From an uncultured Eubacteriales bacterium (GTDB taxonomy: Bacteria > Bacillota > Clostridia > Oscillospirales > Oscillospiraceae), in assembly GCA_900545405.1 (NCBI GenBank), contig UQYT01000030.1, positions 1-30,699 on the forward strand: 30,699 nucleotides of DNA. Reading direction: 5' to 3'. The position numbers and the translations under genes are program-made. The notes under the pieces are model-generated. The model was not told the DNA's origin. It was given only the letters and a program-made list of their open reading frames with translations, and did no database searches. Positions 15,775 through 23,844 of this stretch are shown in pieces. How positions within the stretch are numbered: position 1 is the stretch's first letter; each line of letters starts with the position of its first letter.

Positions 15775-16481
15775 GCCCTGGCACCTCCCATGAATTCATT
15801 GACGCAGCGCCGCCACGCCGCGACGGGGTCCTCCGCCCCGGTGATGGGCCGGCCCACGACGATGTAGTCGGAGCCGAGCTCGCCCGCGCGCTCCGGCGTC
15901 GTGACGCGGACCTGGTCGCCCTTGTCGCCGCCCGCGAAGCGCACGCCCGGCGTGACGGTCAGGAAGGAGGCGCCGCAGCGCTCGTGCACCGCGCCCGCCT
16001 CGAGCGGGGAGCAGACCACGCCGTCGAGCCCGGAGCGCATCGCGTTCTCCGCGTACTCGAGGCAGACCTCGGCGAGGGGCTTTTCGATGAGCAGCTCGCG
16101 GTGCATCCGCTCCTCGCTGGTGGAGGTGAGCTGCGTCACGGCGATGAGCAATGGCCGCTTCCCGTCCGGGCCGGTCAGGCCCTCGAGCGCCGCGGTCATC
16201 ATCTCCGCCGTGCCGAAGGCGTGCAGGTTTATCATGTCCGCACCCGTGCCGCGCAATACGGCCATCGCGCGCTTGACCGTGTTCGGGATGTCGCAGAGCT
16301 TGAGGTCGAGGAAGATGTTGTGGCCACGGGCCTTTATCTCCCTCACTATGTCCGGTCCCTCGGCGTAGAAGAGCTCCATGCCGATCTTCACATACGGCCT
16401 CTCGTCGCCGAAGCGGTCGAGAAAGGCCAGCGTGCGCTCCCTGGTCGGGAAGTCGCAGGCGATTATTACGTCCTTAGCCAT
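15771..16481 (-). CDS. pyrF: Orotidine 5-prime-phosphate decarboxylase
   Basis: A 236-residue type 1 enzyme that converts OMP to UMP. The catalytic signature is FLDLKLCDIPNTV with Asp59, Lys61 and Asp64, and the phosphate-binding end is IVVGRPIT. Family length is about 235-240. It overlaps pyrD by 8 bp (ATGGCTAA) and pyrE by 4 bp, so these genes are translationally coupled. Confidence 0.97.
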   Translation of the reverse strand: MAKDVIIACDFPTRERTLAFLDRFGDERPYVKIGMELFYAEGPDIVREIKARGHNIFLDLKLCDIPNTVKRAMAVLRGTGADMINLHAFGTAEMMTAALEGLTGPDGKRPLLIAVTQLTSTSEERMHRELLIEKPLAEVCLEYAENAMRSGLDGVVCSPLEAGAVHERCGASFLTVTPGVRFAGGDKGDQVRVTTPERAGELGSDYIVVGRPITGAEDPVAAWRRCVNEFMGGARA

Positions 16482-17388
16482 TGTGTGCTCCTCCTATAAT
16501 ATCTTGAAGATTGTCGATTCCGTATTTTTTCATCGCCGCAGGCAGGGCGGCGATGATGTCCCGCGCGGCATAGGGGTTCGCGAGGTTCGCCGCGCCTATG
16601 CCGACGGCCGCAGCGCCCGCGAGCAGCATCTCGATGACGTCCTCGGCCGAGCTCACCCCGCCCATGCCGACGATGGGTATGCTAACGGCCTCGTACACCT
16701 GCCAGACCATGCGCAGCGCCACCGGGAACACGGCGGGGCCCGAGAGCCCGCCCGTGACGTTTTTGAGTATGGGCCGCCGCGTCGCCGGGTCTATCCGCAT
16801 CGCGAGCAGGGTGTTGATGAGCGAGAGGCCGTCCGCGCCCGCGTTTTCGCAGGCGGCGGCAATGGAGACGATGTCCGTGACGTTCGGCGTGAGCTTGACG
16901 ATGACGGGCTTTGTCACCGCGGCCTTGACCTCGCGCGTGACCTCGGCCGCGCCCTCGCAGGTGGTGCCGAAGCCCATGCCGCCGCCGTGGACGTTGGGGC
17001 AGCTGATGTTTATCTCGAGCCAGCCGACCTCGGGGCAGCGGTCGAGCTTTGCGGCCACCTCGACGTACTCGTCCACGGAAAAGCCGCAGACGTTGGCCAT
17101 GACCAGCTTGTGAAAGACCTCCCGCAGCCGGGGCAGCTCCCGGGCGATGACGGCGTCCACGCCGGGGTTTTGCAGCCCCACGGAGTTGAGCATGCCGCCC
17201 GCCGCCTCCGCTATGCGCGGCCCGGGGTTGCCGAAGCGCGGCTCTCTGGTCGTGCCCTTGAATGAGAAGGTACCTAAGCAATTTATGTCGTAGAGCGCCG
17301 CGAACTCCGCGCCGTAGCCGAAGGTGCCGGAGGCGGGGATGACGGGGTTCGCCAGCTCAATGCCGCAGAGCTTAACAGTCGTATTCAC
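16474..17388 (-). CDS. pyrD: Dihydroorotate dehydrogenase, class 1B catalytic subunit
   Basis: A 304-residue FMN enzyme. The active-site cysteine Cys130 lies in NISCPNVHGGG, marking class 1. The adjacent pyrK marks the NAD-linked 1B form, in which PyrD and PyrK form a heterotetramer and electrons pass to NAD rather than quinone. C-terminal motifs GMGGVSSAEDVIEMLLAGA and VGIGAANL bind the FMN phosphate. The start is GTG at 17388, sharing GTGA with the pyrK stop. Confidence 0.97.
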   Translation of the reverse strand: MNTTVKLCGIELANPVIPASGTFGYGAEFAALYDINCLGTFSFKGTTREPRFGNPGPRIAEAAGGMLNSVGLQNPGVDAVIARELPRLREVFHKLVMANVCGFSVDEYVEVAAKLDRCPEVGWLEINISCPNVHGGGMGFGTTCEGAAEVTREVKAAVTKPVIVKLTPNVTDIVSIAAACENAGADGLSLINTLLAMRIDPATRRPILKNVTGGLSGPAVFPVALRMVWQVYEAVSIPIVGMGGVSSAEDVIEMLLAGAAAVGIGAANLANPYAARDIIAALPAAMKKYGIDNLQDIIGGAHNG

Positions 17389-18113
17389 CAGCGCACCTCC
17401 CCGGAGGCGAACACCGGCCCGTCCTTGCAGACGCGCCTGGGGCCGTTCGCCGTCTCTATCGTGCAGCCCATGCAGGCGCCGAAGCCGCAGCCCATCCTCG
17501 CCTCGAGCGAGAACTGCGCGGGCACCCGGCTCTGCTCGTCTATCGCCCGGAGCATCGGCAGCGGCCCGCAGGCGCAGACGGCGCTGTATCCCTCGCCCAG
17601 CGCCTCAGTCACGAGGCCGCGCTCGCCGTGGGAGCCGTCCGCCGTGAACACGCGCACCTCGCCGCAGACCTCGCGGAACTCTCGCTCGAAGAACACCTCC
17701 CCGGCCGAGCCGAAGCCGAGCGCCGCCGCGGGCCTTGCGCCGAGCTTTGCGAGCTCCCGCGCGAGGTAGAGCATCGGCGGCACGCCGCTGCCCCCGCCGA
17801 GCAGGAGGGGCGCCTCGCCGCACTTCGTGAGGTCAAAGCCGTTGCCGAGCCCGGTCAGCAGCTCGAGCTCCGCGCCGGGCTCGAGGCTGAGCAGCGTTTC
17901 CGTGCCCCGGCCCGCGAGCTTGACGACGATGGTCAGCTCGTCCCCCTCGCAGCCGCAGACGGAGAAGGGCCGCCGCAGGAAGAAGCCGGGCACCGCCGCC
18001 TCGACGAACCTACCCGGCCCGCCCGCGCCCTCTGTGTCGCCGCGCAGACGCATCACGCGCACGCCCGGCGCGGCAAACTCGGCCTTATCAAGCCGGAACA
18101 TCACCTTTTTCAA
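17385..18113 (-). CDS. pyrK: Dihydroorotate dehydrogenase electron transfer subunit PyrK
   Basis: A 242-residue FAD and [2Fe-2S] protein that passes electrons from PyrD to NAD. The FAD motif is RRPFSVCG (about 47-54) and the nucleotide-binding loop is LGGGSGVPPM. The iron-sulfur ligands are Cys209, 214, 217 and 229 in the motif C-x4-C-x2-C-x11-C. I place the start at TTG 18113 (MKKVMFRL): it shares TTGA with the pyrC stop and has GGAGGT 9 bases upstream. The GTG at 18122 touches the ribosome site and is less likely. Confidence 0.93.
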   Translation of the reverse strand: MKKVMFRLDKAEFAAPGVRVMRLRGDTEGAGGPGRFVEAAVPGFFLRRPFSVCGCEGDELTIVVKLAGRGTETLLSLEPGAELELLTGLGNGFDLTKCGEAPLLLGGGSGVPPMLYLARELAKLGARPAAALGFGSAGEVFFEREFREVCGEVRVFTADGSHGERGLVTEALGEGYSAVCACGPLPMLRAIDEQSRVPAQFSLEARMGCGFGACMGCTIETANGPRRVCKDGPVFASGEVRW

Positions 18114-19375
18114 GCGCGCCACACCTCCCGGCCCTTGCAGATATTGAGTACGCAGCGCCCGCGCACCTCCCGGCCCGCGAAGGGCGTGGCCTTGCCCTTT
18201 GAGGCGAAGGCGGCGGGGTCTATCGCATAGCTGGTCTTGGTGTCGAACACGGCGAGGCTCGCCGCCCTCCCGACCTCTATGCCGCTCTCGATGCCGAAGC
18301 GGCGGGCCGGGGCCGTGCTCATGAGCTCGATGAGCCGCTCGCGGCTGAGTATCCCGGGCTCGACCAGACCCGTCCAGAGCACGGGAAAGGCCGTCTCAAG
18401 GCCCGTGATGCCGAAGGCGCTGCCCTCGAGCCCGCGCGACTTCTCCTCCGCCGAGTGCGGGGCGTGGTCGGTGGCTATCATGTCTATCGTCCCGTCGAGC
18501 AGCGCGTCGACGAGCGCGCGGCGGTCGGCCTCCGAGCGGAGCGGCGGGTTCATCTTGAAGCGCCCGTCCTCCTCGAGGTCGGCGTCCGAGAGCAGCAGGT
18601 AGTGCGGTCCGGTCTCGCAGCTGATGTCGAGGCCCTCGGCCTTCGCGCGGCGGATTATCTCCGCGCTCTCCCTTGTCGAGATGTGGCAGACGTGGTAGGC
18701 GCAGCCGGTCTCGCGCACGAGCCCGGCGTCCCGCGCGATGGGGCCCCACTCGGACTCGGAGCAGATGCCGCGGTGCCCGTGGGCGCGGGCGTAGTCCCCG
18801 TCGTGGATGTAGCCGCCGCGCAGGAGGGAGTTGTCCTCACAGTGGGCGGCGATGGGCTTGCCGAGCCGCTTCGCCTCGAGCATTGCCGCGCGCATAAGCT
18901 CCGGCGACTGCACGCCGTGCCCGTCGTCCGAAAAGCCGCAGACGTGAGGGGCCATCGCCGCCATCTCCGCGAGCTCCGCGCCGCGCTCGCCGCGCGTTAT
19001 CGCGCCGTAGGGCAGCACGTCTATGACGGCGTCGCGCTCTATTATGTCCAGCTCCTGCGCGAGCGTCGCCGCGTCCTCCGGCACGGGGCTGAGGTTCGGC
19101 ATGGCGCAGACGGCGGCGTAACCGCTCCGCGCCGCGGCCCCGGTGCCGGAGGCTATCGTCTCCTTATAAGAAAAACCCGGCTCTCGAAGATGTACATGCA
19201 CATCAACAAGACCGGGAACAACGAGACAATTATCAAAATTATAAACACTTACGCCCTCACCGGGGACGATACCGGGCTGGATACGGGTGACGATGCCGTC
19301 CAGAACCTCGACGTCGGCGGAAACAAAGACCCCCTGACGAAAGACCTCGCAGCCCTTTATGACGATGCCGCCCAC
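18110..19375 (-). CDS. pyrC: Dihydroorotase (class I)
   Basis: A 421-residue amidohydrolase that cyclises carbamoyl aspartate. The metal and substrate residues are in VDVHVHLREPG (His60, His62, Arg64), GFSDDGHGV (150 region), His178 (AHCED), His231 and Asp303 (ATDHAPHSAEEK). The length of about 420 and HLREPG mark class I, as in Bacillus. It is the promoter-proximal gene of the operon, with a GTG start at 19375 and AAAGGGGG about 8 bases ahead. The stretch at about 19160-19260 is noticeably richer in A and T than its surroundings, but the protein is continuous there. Confidence 0.96.
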   Translation of the reverse strand: MGGIVIKGCEVFRQGVFVSADVEVLDGIVTRIQPGIVPGEGVSVYNFDNCLVVPGLVDVHVHLREPGFSYKETIASGTGAAARSGYAAVCAMPNLSPVPEDAATLAQELDIIERDAVIDVLPYGAITRGERGAELAEMAAMAPHVCGFSDDGHGVQSPELMRAAMLEAKRLGKPIAAHCEDNSLLRGGYIHDGDYARAHGHRGICSESEWGPIARDAGLVRETGCAYHVCHISTRESAEIIRRAKAEGLDISCETGPHYLLLSDADLEEDGRFKMNPPLRSEADRRALVDALLDGTIDMIATDHAPHSAEEKSRGLEGSAFGITGLETAFPVLWTGLVEPGILSRERLIELMSTAPARRFGIESGIEVGRAASLAVFDTKTSYAIDPAAFASKGKATPFAGREVRGRCVLNICKGREVWRA

Positions 19376-19403
19376 CAGAAGAACCCCCTTTCGGACACGC
19401 TAA

Positions 19404-19426
19404 GAGCCCGCCGAGAGCGCGGGCTC
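19404..19426 (-). promoter_or_regulatory. Leader hairpin of the pyr operon
   Basis: On the minus strand, GAGCCCGC/GCGGGCTC (8-bp perfect stem, loop GCTCTCG) begins about 7 bases after the expected transcript start and is followed by TTAGCG, not a T run. It does not contain the PyrR-binding loop consensus, and the leader (about 60 bases) is too short for the usual anti-antiterminator/antiterminator/terminator set. Its role is open: 5-prime stabilisation or a nucleotide-sensitive start. Confidence 0.5.
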
Positions 19427-19439
19427 AAACTTTTTGATT

Positions 19440-19468
19440 ATCTTACGCCAAAGCTGAAATTTTGTCAA
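19440..19468 (-). promoter_or_regulatory. Sigma-A promoter of the pyr operon
   Basis: On the minus strand, TTGACA (19463-19468), 17 bp, TAAGAT (19440-19445). Confidence 0.9.
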
Positions 19469-19539
19469 CGCCCAAAGCCCAAAATCGCCCCTTCGCGCAG
19501 TATTCCGGCCATTTGCGCGCCATTCCCGGCAGTTTGTAC

Positions 19540-19571
19540 AAAAAAGGCGCCGCCACATGCGCGGCAGCGCC
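19540..19571 (-). terminator. Terminator of the GntR-ABC operon
   Basis: On the minus strand, GGCGCTGCC and GGCGGCGCC (9-bp stem with one G-T pair, 8-base loop) then TTTTTT, 13 bp after the permease stop. The rest of the gap to the pyr promoter (about 19469-19539) shows nothing recognisable. Confidence 0.88.
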
Positions 19572-19584
19572 TTTGCTTTGGCTC

Positions 19585-21171
19585 TCAGAGCTCCATGAAG
19601 CGCTCCTCGCTCCGGCCGAGCTTGGCGTAGAGCAGCAGGCAGGCGATGAGCAGCAGCGCGGCGCAGATGCCGAGGTAGGCGGTCATGCCGACGACGTCGC
19701 TGAGCAGAAACACATAGAGCAGCGTCGGCGCGGCCAGAATGCCCCAGGACGAGAACAGGCAGACGACGACGCTCATGCTGTTCTTCACAACGTTGACCTC
19801 GTTTATATAGTCGAATTTGGGGAAGCGGAGGTTTATCACCACGCCGTAGAGCGAGATGAACACCGCCACGAGCGCCGGTATGAGCACGACGAACAGCCGC
19901 TCAAGAGCCGTGAAGGGCAGGGCTATCGCCACGCAGACGGAGGCTATGACCGTCGCGGGCAGGGCGATGACCACGTTGAGCAGCACCTTCGACATGAGTA
20001 TAGTCTGCACGGGCACGGGGATGGTCTTTGGTATCCACAGGCTCTTGCCCTCCAGGGAGATGGTGGCGGCGGAGATATAGTCCATCGCGCCCATGAAGGA
20101 GAGGGCCAGCACGGCGATGCCCGCGAGCATGCCGCCGGGGAGCAGACCGAGCGTGGCCATGAGCTGGTCGCGGTAGATTATGGCCGCGACGCCCATGACG
20201 ATGAGGAACACGCTGCCGAGGGCGGAGTTCAGGATTATCATGCTGTTGGAGGCAAAGCGCCGCAGCTCCTTGCCCAGCAGGGCGGACATCGCGCCAGCGG
20301 CCTTGAGCTGGGTGCGGCGGTACCTGACGCGCACGGAGGCCCGGCGGGCCGTCACGCTGGAGAAGAAGCGCGAGAGCAGGGCGCAGACGACGGCAAAGGG
20401 CACCACGCAGCAGGCGGCAAAGCCGAGCAGCATGGTAAAGTTCCCCTCCGCCGCCGCCACGCCGAGCGCATAGGCGGGGAAGGCGTAGGCCTCGACGGAG
20501 CCCGCGAGCTGCGCGCTGTTGGCGAGCAGGGCGGTGAGGTAGTTTTGCAGGTTCATGACGGCGTACATGTACGCGCCGAGGAAGGCGAGGGAGAGTATGA
20601 ACGTGATGATGGTCTTGTGCCGCATCCTCGCGGAGATGAGCGCCAGCAGCCAGGCGAAGAGGCAGGTGAAGCTCATAATGAGCAAGGGCAGCAGCAGGCA
20701 GACGAGAACGAAGCATACGACCCCAGCCGCCGTAACGGGCAGCTGCATGCACCAGACCACGCCCGCGGGGATGAACACCACCAGCTCAAAGGCGTAGTTC
20801 ACCAGCAGCAGCGCCGCCATGCGCGAGCCGAGGATGTACGCCGGCGGGATGGGCATGGAGAGCAGCAGCTCGTTGTCCTTGGCGTTGAAGAGCTGCTGCT
20901 GGGCCATGAACACGCTGCCGATGAAGCAGAGCGCGGCGGCGACGATGCCCGCGAGGGCGAAGTAGAACCACTGTATCCCCAGCGCGGCCAGCGGCTGGGC
21001 CAGAGCGTAGAACATGCCGCCGAACATGAAGAAGAAGCAGCCGATGATGTAGATGAAGAGTATCGCGACGAGCACGGCCCTGCCCGTGCTCTTCTTTTTA
21101 GAGCCCGTGGAGCTGCGCGTGAGCGCGGCCCAGAGAGAGGCAAACTGCGTCCTGAGAAGTGCACGGAACAT
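19585..21171 (-). CDS. ABC-2 type transporter permease (putative ABC exporter)
   Basis: A 528-residue membrane protein with about twelve hydrophobic segments in two halves, separated by a basic cytosolic stretch near RASVRVRYRRTQLKAA. The segment NAKDNELLLSMPIP, just after the second helix, is characteristic of large clostridial ABC-2 exporter permeases next to a single ATPase. It starts 3 bases after the ATPase stop. The substrate is unknown; related YtrA-controlled transporters respond to cell-envelope-active compounds. Confidence 0.85.
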   Translation of the reverse strand: MFRALLRTQFASLWAALTRSSTGSKKKSTGRAVLVAILFIYIIGCFFFMFGGMFYALAQPLAALGIQWFYFALAGIVAAALCFIGSVFMAQQQLFNAKDNELLLSMPIPPAYILGSRMAALLLVNYAFELVVFIPAGVVWCMQLPVTAAGVVCFVLVCLLLPLLIMSFTCLFAWLLALISARMRHKTIITFILSLAFLGAYMYAVMNLQNYLTALLANSAQLAGSVEAYAFPAYALGVAAAEGNFTMLLGFAACCVVPFAVVCALLSRFFSSVTARRASVRVRYRRTQLKAAGAMSALLGKELRRFASNSMIILNSALGSVFLIVMGVAAIIYRDQLMATLGLLPGGMLAGIAVLALSFMGAMDYISAATISLEGKSLWIPKTIPVPVQTILMSKVLLNVVIALPATVIASVCVAIALPFTALERLFVVLIPALVAVFISLYGVVINLRFPKFDYINEVNVVKNSMSVVVCLFSSWGILAAPTLLYVFLLSDVVGMTAYLGICAALLLIACLLLYAKLGRSEERFMEL

Positions 21172-21174
21172 TGC

Positions 21175-21882
21175 TCACTCCTCCTCCAGCTCGAGGAAGA
21201 CCTCCTCGAGAGAGTCGTTGCCGCGGACGGCCTCCATCGTGCCGGAGACCACCAGCTTGCCGCCCTTGATGATGGCCACCATGTCGCAGAGCTTCTCGGC
21301 GACCTCGAGGACGTGGGTGGAGAAGAAGATGGCTCCGCCGCGGTCGCAGTGCTCGCGCATGAGGGTCTTGAGCTTGTGCGAGGCGATGGGGTCGAGGCCG
21401 ACGAAGGGTTCGTCCATGATGATGAGCTTCGGCTCGTGGATGAGCGCGGAGATGATGGCCAGCTTCTGCTTCATGCCGTGGGAGTAGGCGGAGATGGGCT
21501 GGGCAAGGTCGTCCGTGAGCTCGAACTCGTCGGCATAGCGGTGGATGCGCTCGTCGCGCGCCCCGGCGCTCACGCCGTAGACGTCGGCGATGAAGTTGAG
21601 GTACCTTATGCCGGAGAGGAAGTCGTAGAGGTCCGGGTTGTCGGGGATGTAGGCCATCTCGCGCTTGCACTCGAGGGCCTGGGTCTTTATGCTCTTGCCG
21701 TCGATGTAGATCTCGCCGGAGTCAAACTTGAGTATGCCGCAGCAGGCCTTGATGGTGGTGGTCTTGCCCGCGCCGTTGTGGCCGATGAAGCCGTAGATCT
21801 CGCCGGGCTTTATGTGCAGCGAGAGGTCGTCCACGGCCTTTTTCTCGCCGTAGGTCTTGGTGAGGTGTTCGATCCTGAGCAT
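21175..21882 (-). CDS. ABC transporter ATP-binding protein
   Basis: A 235-residue ATPase. Walker A is GHNGAGKTT (34-42), the signature is YSHGMKQK (133-140), a divergent form of LSGGQ usual in ABC-2 exporters, Walker B is LIIMDEP (153-159), D-loop VGLDP, and the switch histidine is His190 (FFSTHVLE). AAGGAGG is 7 bases before the ATG. A 60-bp gap separates it from the DUF5808 gene; a weak promoter-like pair (TTGAAA, 16 bp, TATTTT) there could give extra expression. It energises the permease at 19585-21171. Confidence 0.95.
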   Translation of the reverse strand: MLRIEHLTKTYGEKKAVDDLSLHIKPGEIYGFIGHNGAGKTTTIKACCGILKFDSGEIYIDGKSIKTQALECKREMAYIPDNPDLYDFLSGIRYLNFIADVYGVSAGARDERIHRYADEFELTDDLAQPISAYSHGMKQKLAIISALIHEPKLIIMDEPFVGLDPIASHKLKTLMREHCDRGGAIFFSTHVLEVAEKLCDMVAIIKGGKLVVSGTMEAVRGNDSLEEVFLELEEE

Positions 21883-21942
21883 GTTGGTGCCTCCTTATAT
21901 ATCTGCGCAGCCGCGCAGGATAATCCAAAATACATTGTCGGA

Positions 21943-23334
21943 CTAAGATTTCAACGCCGCTTCAATTTCGGCGTAGAACTCCTCAGTCTCCGCCTCGCTC
22001 ATCAGGTTGAATATGCGCGTGAGCCCCTCGTCTGTCAGCACGACGATGTAGCAGTCCTGCTGCGGGTCGAGCGATATGCGCACGTTCTCGTAGCCCTCGA
22101 CGTCGAAGCGGCCCTCGCAGAGCGTGTCCATGCCCGTACCCGCGACGCGCTTGGAGCTCGGCAGGTCGTCGAGCAGCTCCAGGGAGCTTATGTCGCCGAG
22201 GGGGATCTCATACTTCTCCGTGAGGTGCTCGAAGTACAGCGTCCCGTCCTCTATCCTCGCCTCGCGCGGCGTGAAGTCCATGACTATGAACCAGCCGGAC
22301 ATCGCAGGCAGGAGAAGGAACAGCAGCGCCGCACAAATGCCCATGACTATCTTCCCCGCGGGCCGCGCCATGTTAAGGCCCATGCCCATGCCCGTGCGGT
22401 CGTTTATCATCGTGCGCCGGTCGTTGGGGTTGTAATAGAAGAGGCCCCAGACCCAGTACTGGTCCTCGTCCACATAGTCGCGCGCCCCGCTCTCGCGAGG
22501 GAGCCGCTCCTGCGCCCGCCGCACGGCGAATTCGGCCCTGAGGCAGACGTAGAGCAGCGCAAAGGTGTAGACCAGGGTCGCGATCATGAACACCAGGCCG
22601 TTATCAATGAAGAACCAGAGCGTCACGGCCAGCAGCGCCGAGAGCCAGGCCATGGCTATCCAGACCTTGCCCCAGTTGTAGCGCCGCACGCGGGTCAGCG
22701 CGGCGTTCACGCCGCTGTCGGAGTTCACCACGTCGGCTCTCTGCCGGAAGATGAGCGGGTAAAAGACCAGACTCAGCGCGCAGCAGAGCGCAAAGGTGCC
22801 GGCCATCACCAGCCCTGCCCAGCGCTCGCCGACGTTTTCCGAGGTGAGCGCCAGCACGCAGGGGATGAGCGAGACTATGAGCGGCGGGATGAAGAGCCAG
22901 CGCGAGAGCGGTTTGCCCAGCTCCTCCGGCTTTGCGCCGATGTCCACCACCACCGCGCCGGAATAGGGCGTCACCCAGCCCTCCTGCGCCTTGAGCGTGC
23001 GCAGGCGGACGTTGAAGCGCGCAAAGACCACGAAAAACATCACGAGCGCGACGAGGACCCAGAAAAACAGCCAGGCCAGGGCGAGCGAGGTGCGCTTGAT
23101 GACAAATGCCGGGACTATCGCCGCCGTGAGGATGAAGAACCAGAGCCAGATCCGCCTCTTGTAGTCGCGGCAGATGCCCTGCACCCGAGGGTCGTGCTGG
23201 GCCGTAAGCGGCAGGGTGCAGCCTATGACGATGTTCTTCTTCGGCTTAGCCTCGTTGGCCATGACCGCGGCCATGATGGGCAGCACGGGGTAGAAGCAGA
23301 GCACGAGTAAGATGATCGCGACGAGATCGCTCAT
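21943..23334 (-). CDS. DUF5808-type membrane protein with C-terminal PH-like domain
   Basis: A 463-residue protein with about eight hydrophobic segments. A cytosolic-looking insert contains DQYWVWGLFYYNPNDRRTMI (291-310), the tryptophan/YYNPND pattern I associate with DUF5808 proteins, which often follow a DUF1648-like membrane part. After the last helix, ARIEDGTLYFEHLTEKYEIP resembles a bacterial PH-like domain. Function is unknown. It overlaps the GntR gene by 4 bp (ATGA), so it is coupled to the regulator, and the pairing of a GntR/YtrA regulator with such a protein is common in Firmicutes. Confidence 0.78.
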   Translation of the reverse strand: MSDLVAIILLVLCFYPVLPIMAAVMANEAKPKKNIVIGCTLPLTAQHDPRVQGICRDYKRRIWLWFFILTAAIVPAFVIKRTSLALAWLFFWVLVALVMFFVVFARFNVRLRTLKAQEGWVTPYSGAVVVDIGAKPEELGKPLSRWLFIPPLIVSLIPCVLALTSENVGERWAGLVMAGTFALCCALSLVFYPLIFRQRADVVNSDSGVNAALTRVRRYNWGKVWIAMAWLSALLAVTLWFFIDNGLVFMIATLVYTFALLYVCLRAEFAVRRAQERLPRESGARDYVDEDQYWVWGLFYYNPNDRRTMINDRTGMGMGLNMARPAGKIVMGICAALLFLLLPAMSGWFIVMDFTPREARIEDGTLYFEHLTEKYEIPLGDISSLELLDDLPSSKRVAGTGMDTLCEGRFDVEGYENVRISLDPQQDCYIVVLTDEGLTRIFNLMSEAETEEFYAEIEAALKS

Positions 23335-23708
23335 TTTTCACCGCCTCCTTCACGGTAGAGTTCGCGGCAGAGTGTGAGAAAATCGTCCTCGGAGATGCCG
23401 GAGAGCCTCGCCTCGGCGGCGATGAGCCGCAGCCCCTCGCGCGAGTGCGCCCCGAGCTCCCCGCTCTCCGGGGAGCCGGTCACGACCGTCCCGCCCCGGC
23501 GGTCGGTCGTGATGAAGCCTTCCTGCTTCAGGAGGGAATAGGCCTTGCTGACCGTCATCATGTTGACGCCGGACTGCTCCGCAAGCGCGCGGATGGCGGG
23601 CAGCTTCTCCCCCGGGGAGAGCTCTCCCGAGGCGATGCCGACCACTATCTGGTCGCGTATCTGCCTGTATATAGGCACCTGCGAGGAAAAATCCAGCCTG
23701 AGCAGCAA
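23331..23708 (-). CDS. GntR family regulator, YtrA subfamily
   Basis: A 125-residue repressor-type protein. A winged helix at the N-terminus (VPIYRQIRDQIVVGIASGEL, then LPAIRALAEQSGVNMMTVSKAY) is followed by only about 45 more residues with no effector domain, the layout of YtrA-type regulators of ABC transporter operons. It starts at a TTG (23708) with AGGAGGTG 7 bases upstream. It should repress its own operon at the dyad 23724-23748, which covers the -10 box. Confidence 0.92.
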   Translation of the reverse strand: MLLRLDFSSQVPIYRQIRDQIVVGIASGELSPGEKLPAIRALAEQSGVNMMTVSKAYSLLKQEGFITTDRRGGTVVTGSPESGELGAHSREGLRLIAAEARLSGISEDDFLTLCRELYREGGGEK

Positions 23709-23723
23709 GTCCGTTCACCTCCT

Positions 23724-23748
23724 TTTGTATTAGTCATTATAATACAAA
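23724..23748. promoter_or_regulatory. Operator of the GntR/YtrA regulator
   Basis: TTTGTATTA and TAATACAAA form perfect 9-bp arms (23724-23732, 23740-23748) around 7 bp. This resembles known YtrA-type sites with TGTAnTA/TAnTACA arms. It overlies the -10 of the operon promoter, so bound protein should block transcription. Confidence 0.8.
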
Positions 23749-23764
23749 CAATGCAACGTGTCAA
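23736..23764 (-). promoter_or_regulatory. Sigma-A promoter of the GntR-ABC operon
   Basis: On the minus strand, TTGACA (23759-23764), 17 bp, TATAAT (23736-23741). It is perfect in both boxes and spacing, consistent with a strong promoter kept off by a repressor. Confidence 0.93.
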
Positions 23765-23774
23765 TGCCGCAAAA

Positions 23775-23798
23775 AGAGGTTGACAAATGTATACCTCT
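23775..23798. promoter_or_regulatory. BlaI-type operator 1
   Basis: A 24-bp dyad: outer arms AGAGGT/ACCTCT, inner core ACA-AA-TGT, with only two positions per arm unpaired. The ACA-nn-TGT core is that of BlaI/MecI/CopY operators. It covers the -35 box of the blaI-like promoter. Confidence 0.78.
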
Positions 23799-23808
23799 GT
23801 GCTATCTT
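23780..23808 (+). promoter_or_regulatory. Sigma-A promoter of the BlaI / M56-LCP operon
   Basis: TTGACA (23780-23785), 17 bp, TATCTT (23803-23808). The -35 boxes of this and the divergent GntR promoter are 15 bp apart. Confidence 0.88.
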
Positions 23809-23809
23809 C

Positions 23810-23831
23810 AAGGTAGACAATCGTTTACCTT
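23810..23831. promoter_or_regulatory. BlaI-type operator 2
   Basis: A 22-bp dyad with arms AAGGTAGAC and GTTTACCTT (one G-T mismatch), sharing the pattern GGTnnAC...GTnnACC with operator 1. It lies just past the -10, over the transcript start, ending a few bases before the ribosome site. Confidence 0.75.
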
Positions 23832-23844
23832 GGAGGTCATCAAC

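Noticed and set aside
19160..19260. AT-rich patch inside pyrC as a possible insertion
   Set aside because: The encoded protein is continuous there (VDVHVHLREPG and following) and aligns with dihydroorotase, so only codon choice differs.
19462..23310. A plus-strand open frame of 1282 codons
   Set aside because: It is antisense to the ABC permease, ATPase and DUF5808 genes, has a His/Arg/Glu-rich composition typical of GC-rich shadow frames, and no domain motif or ribosome site.
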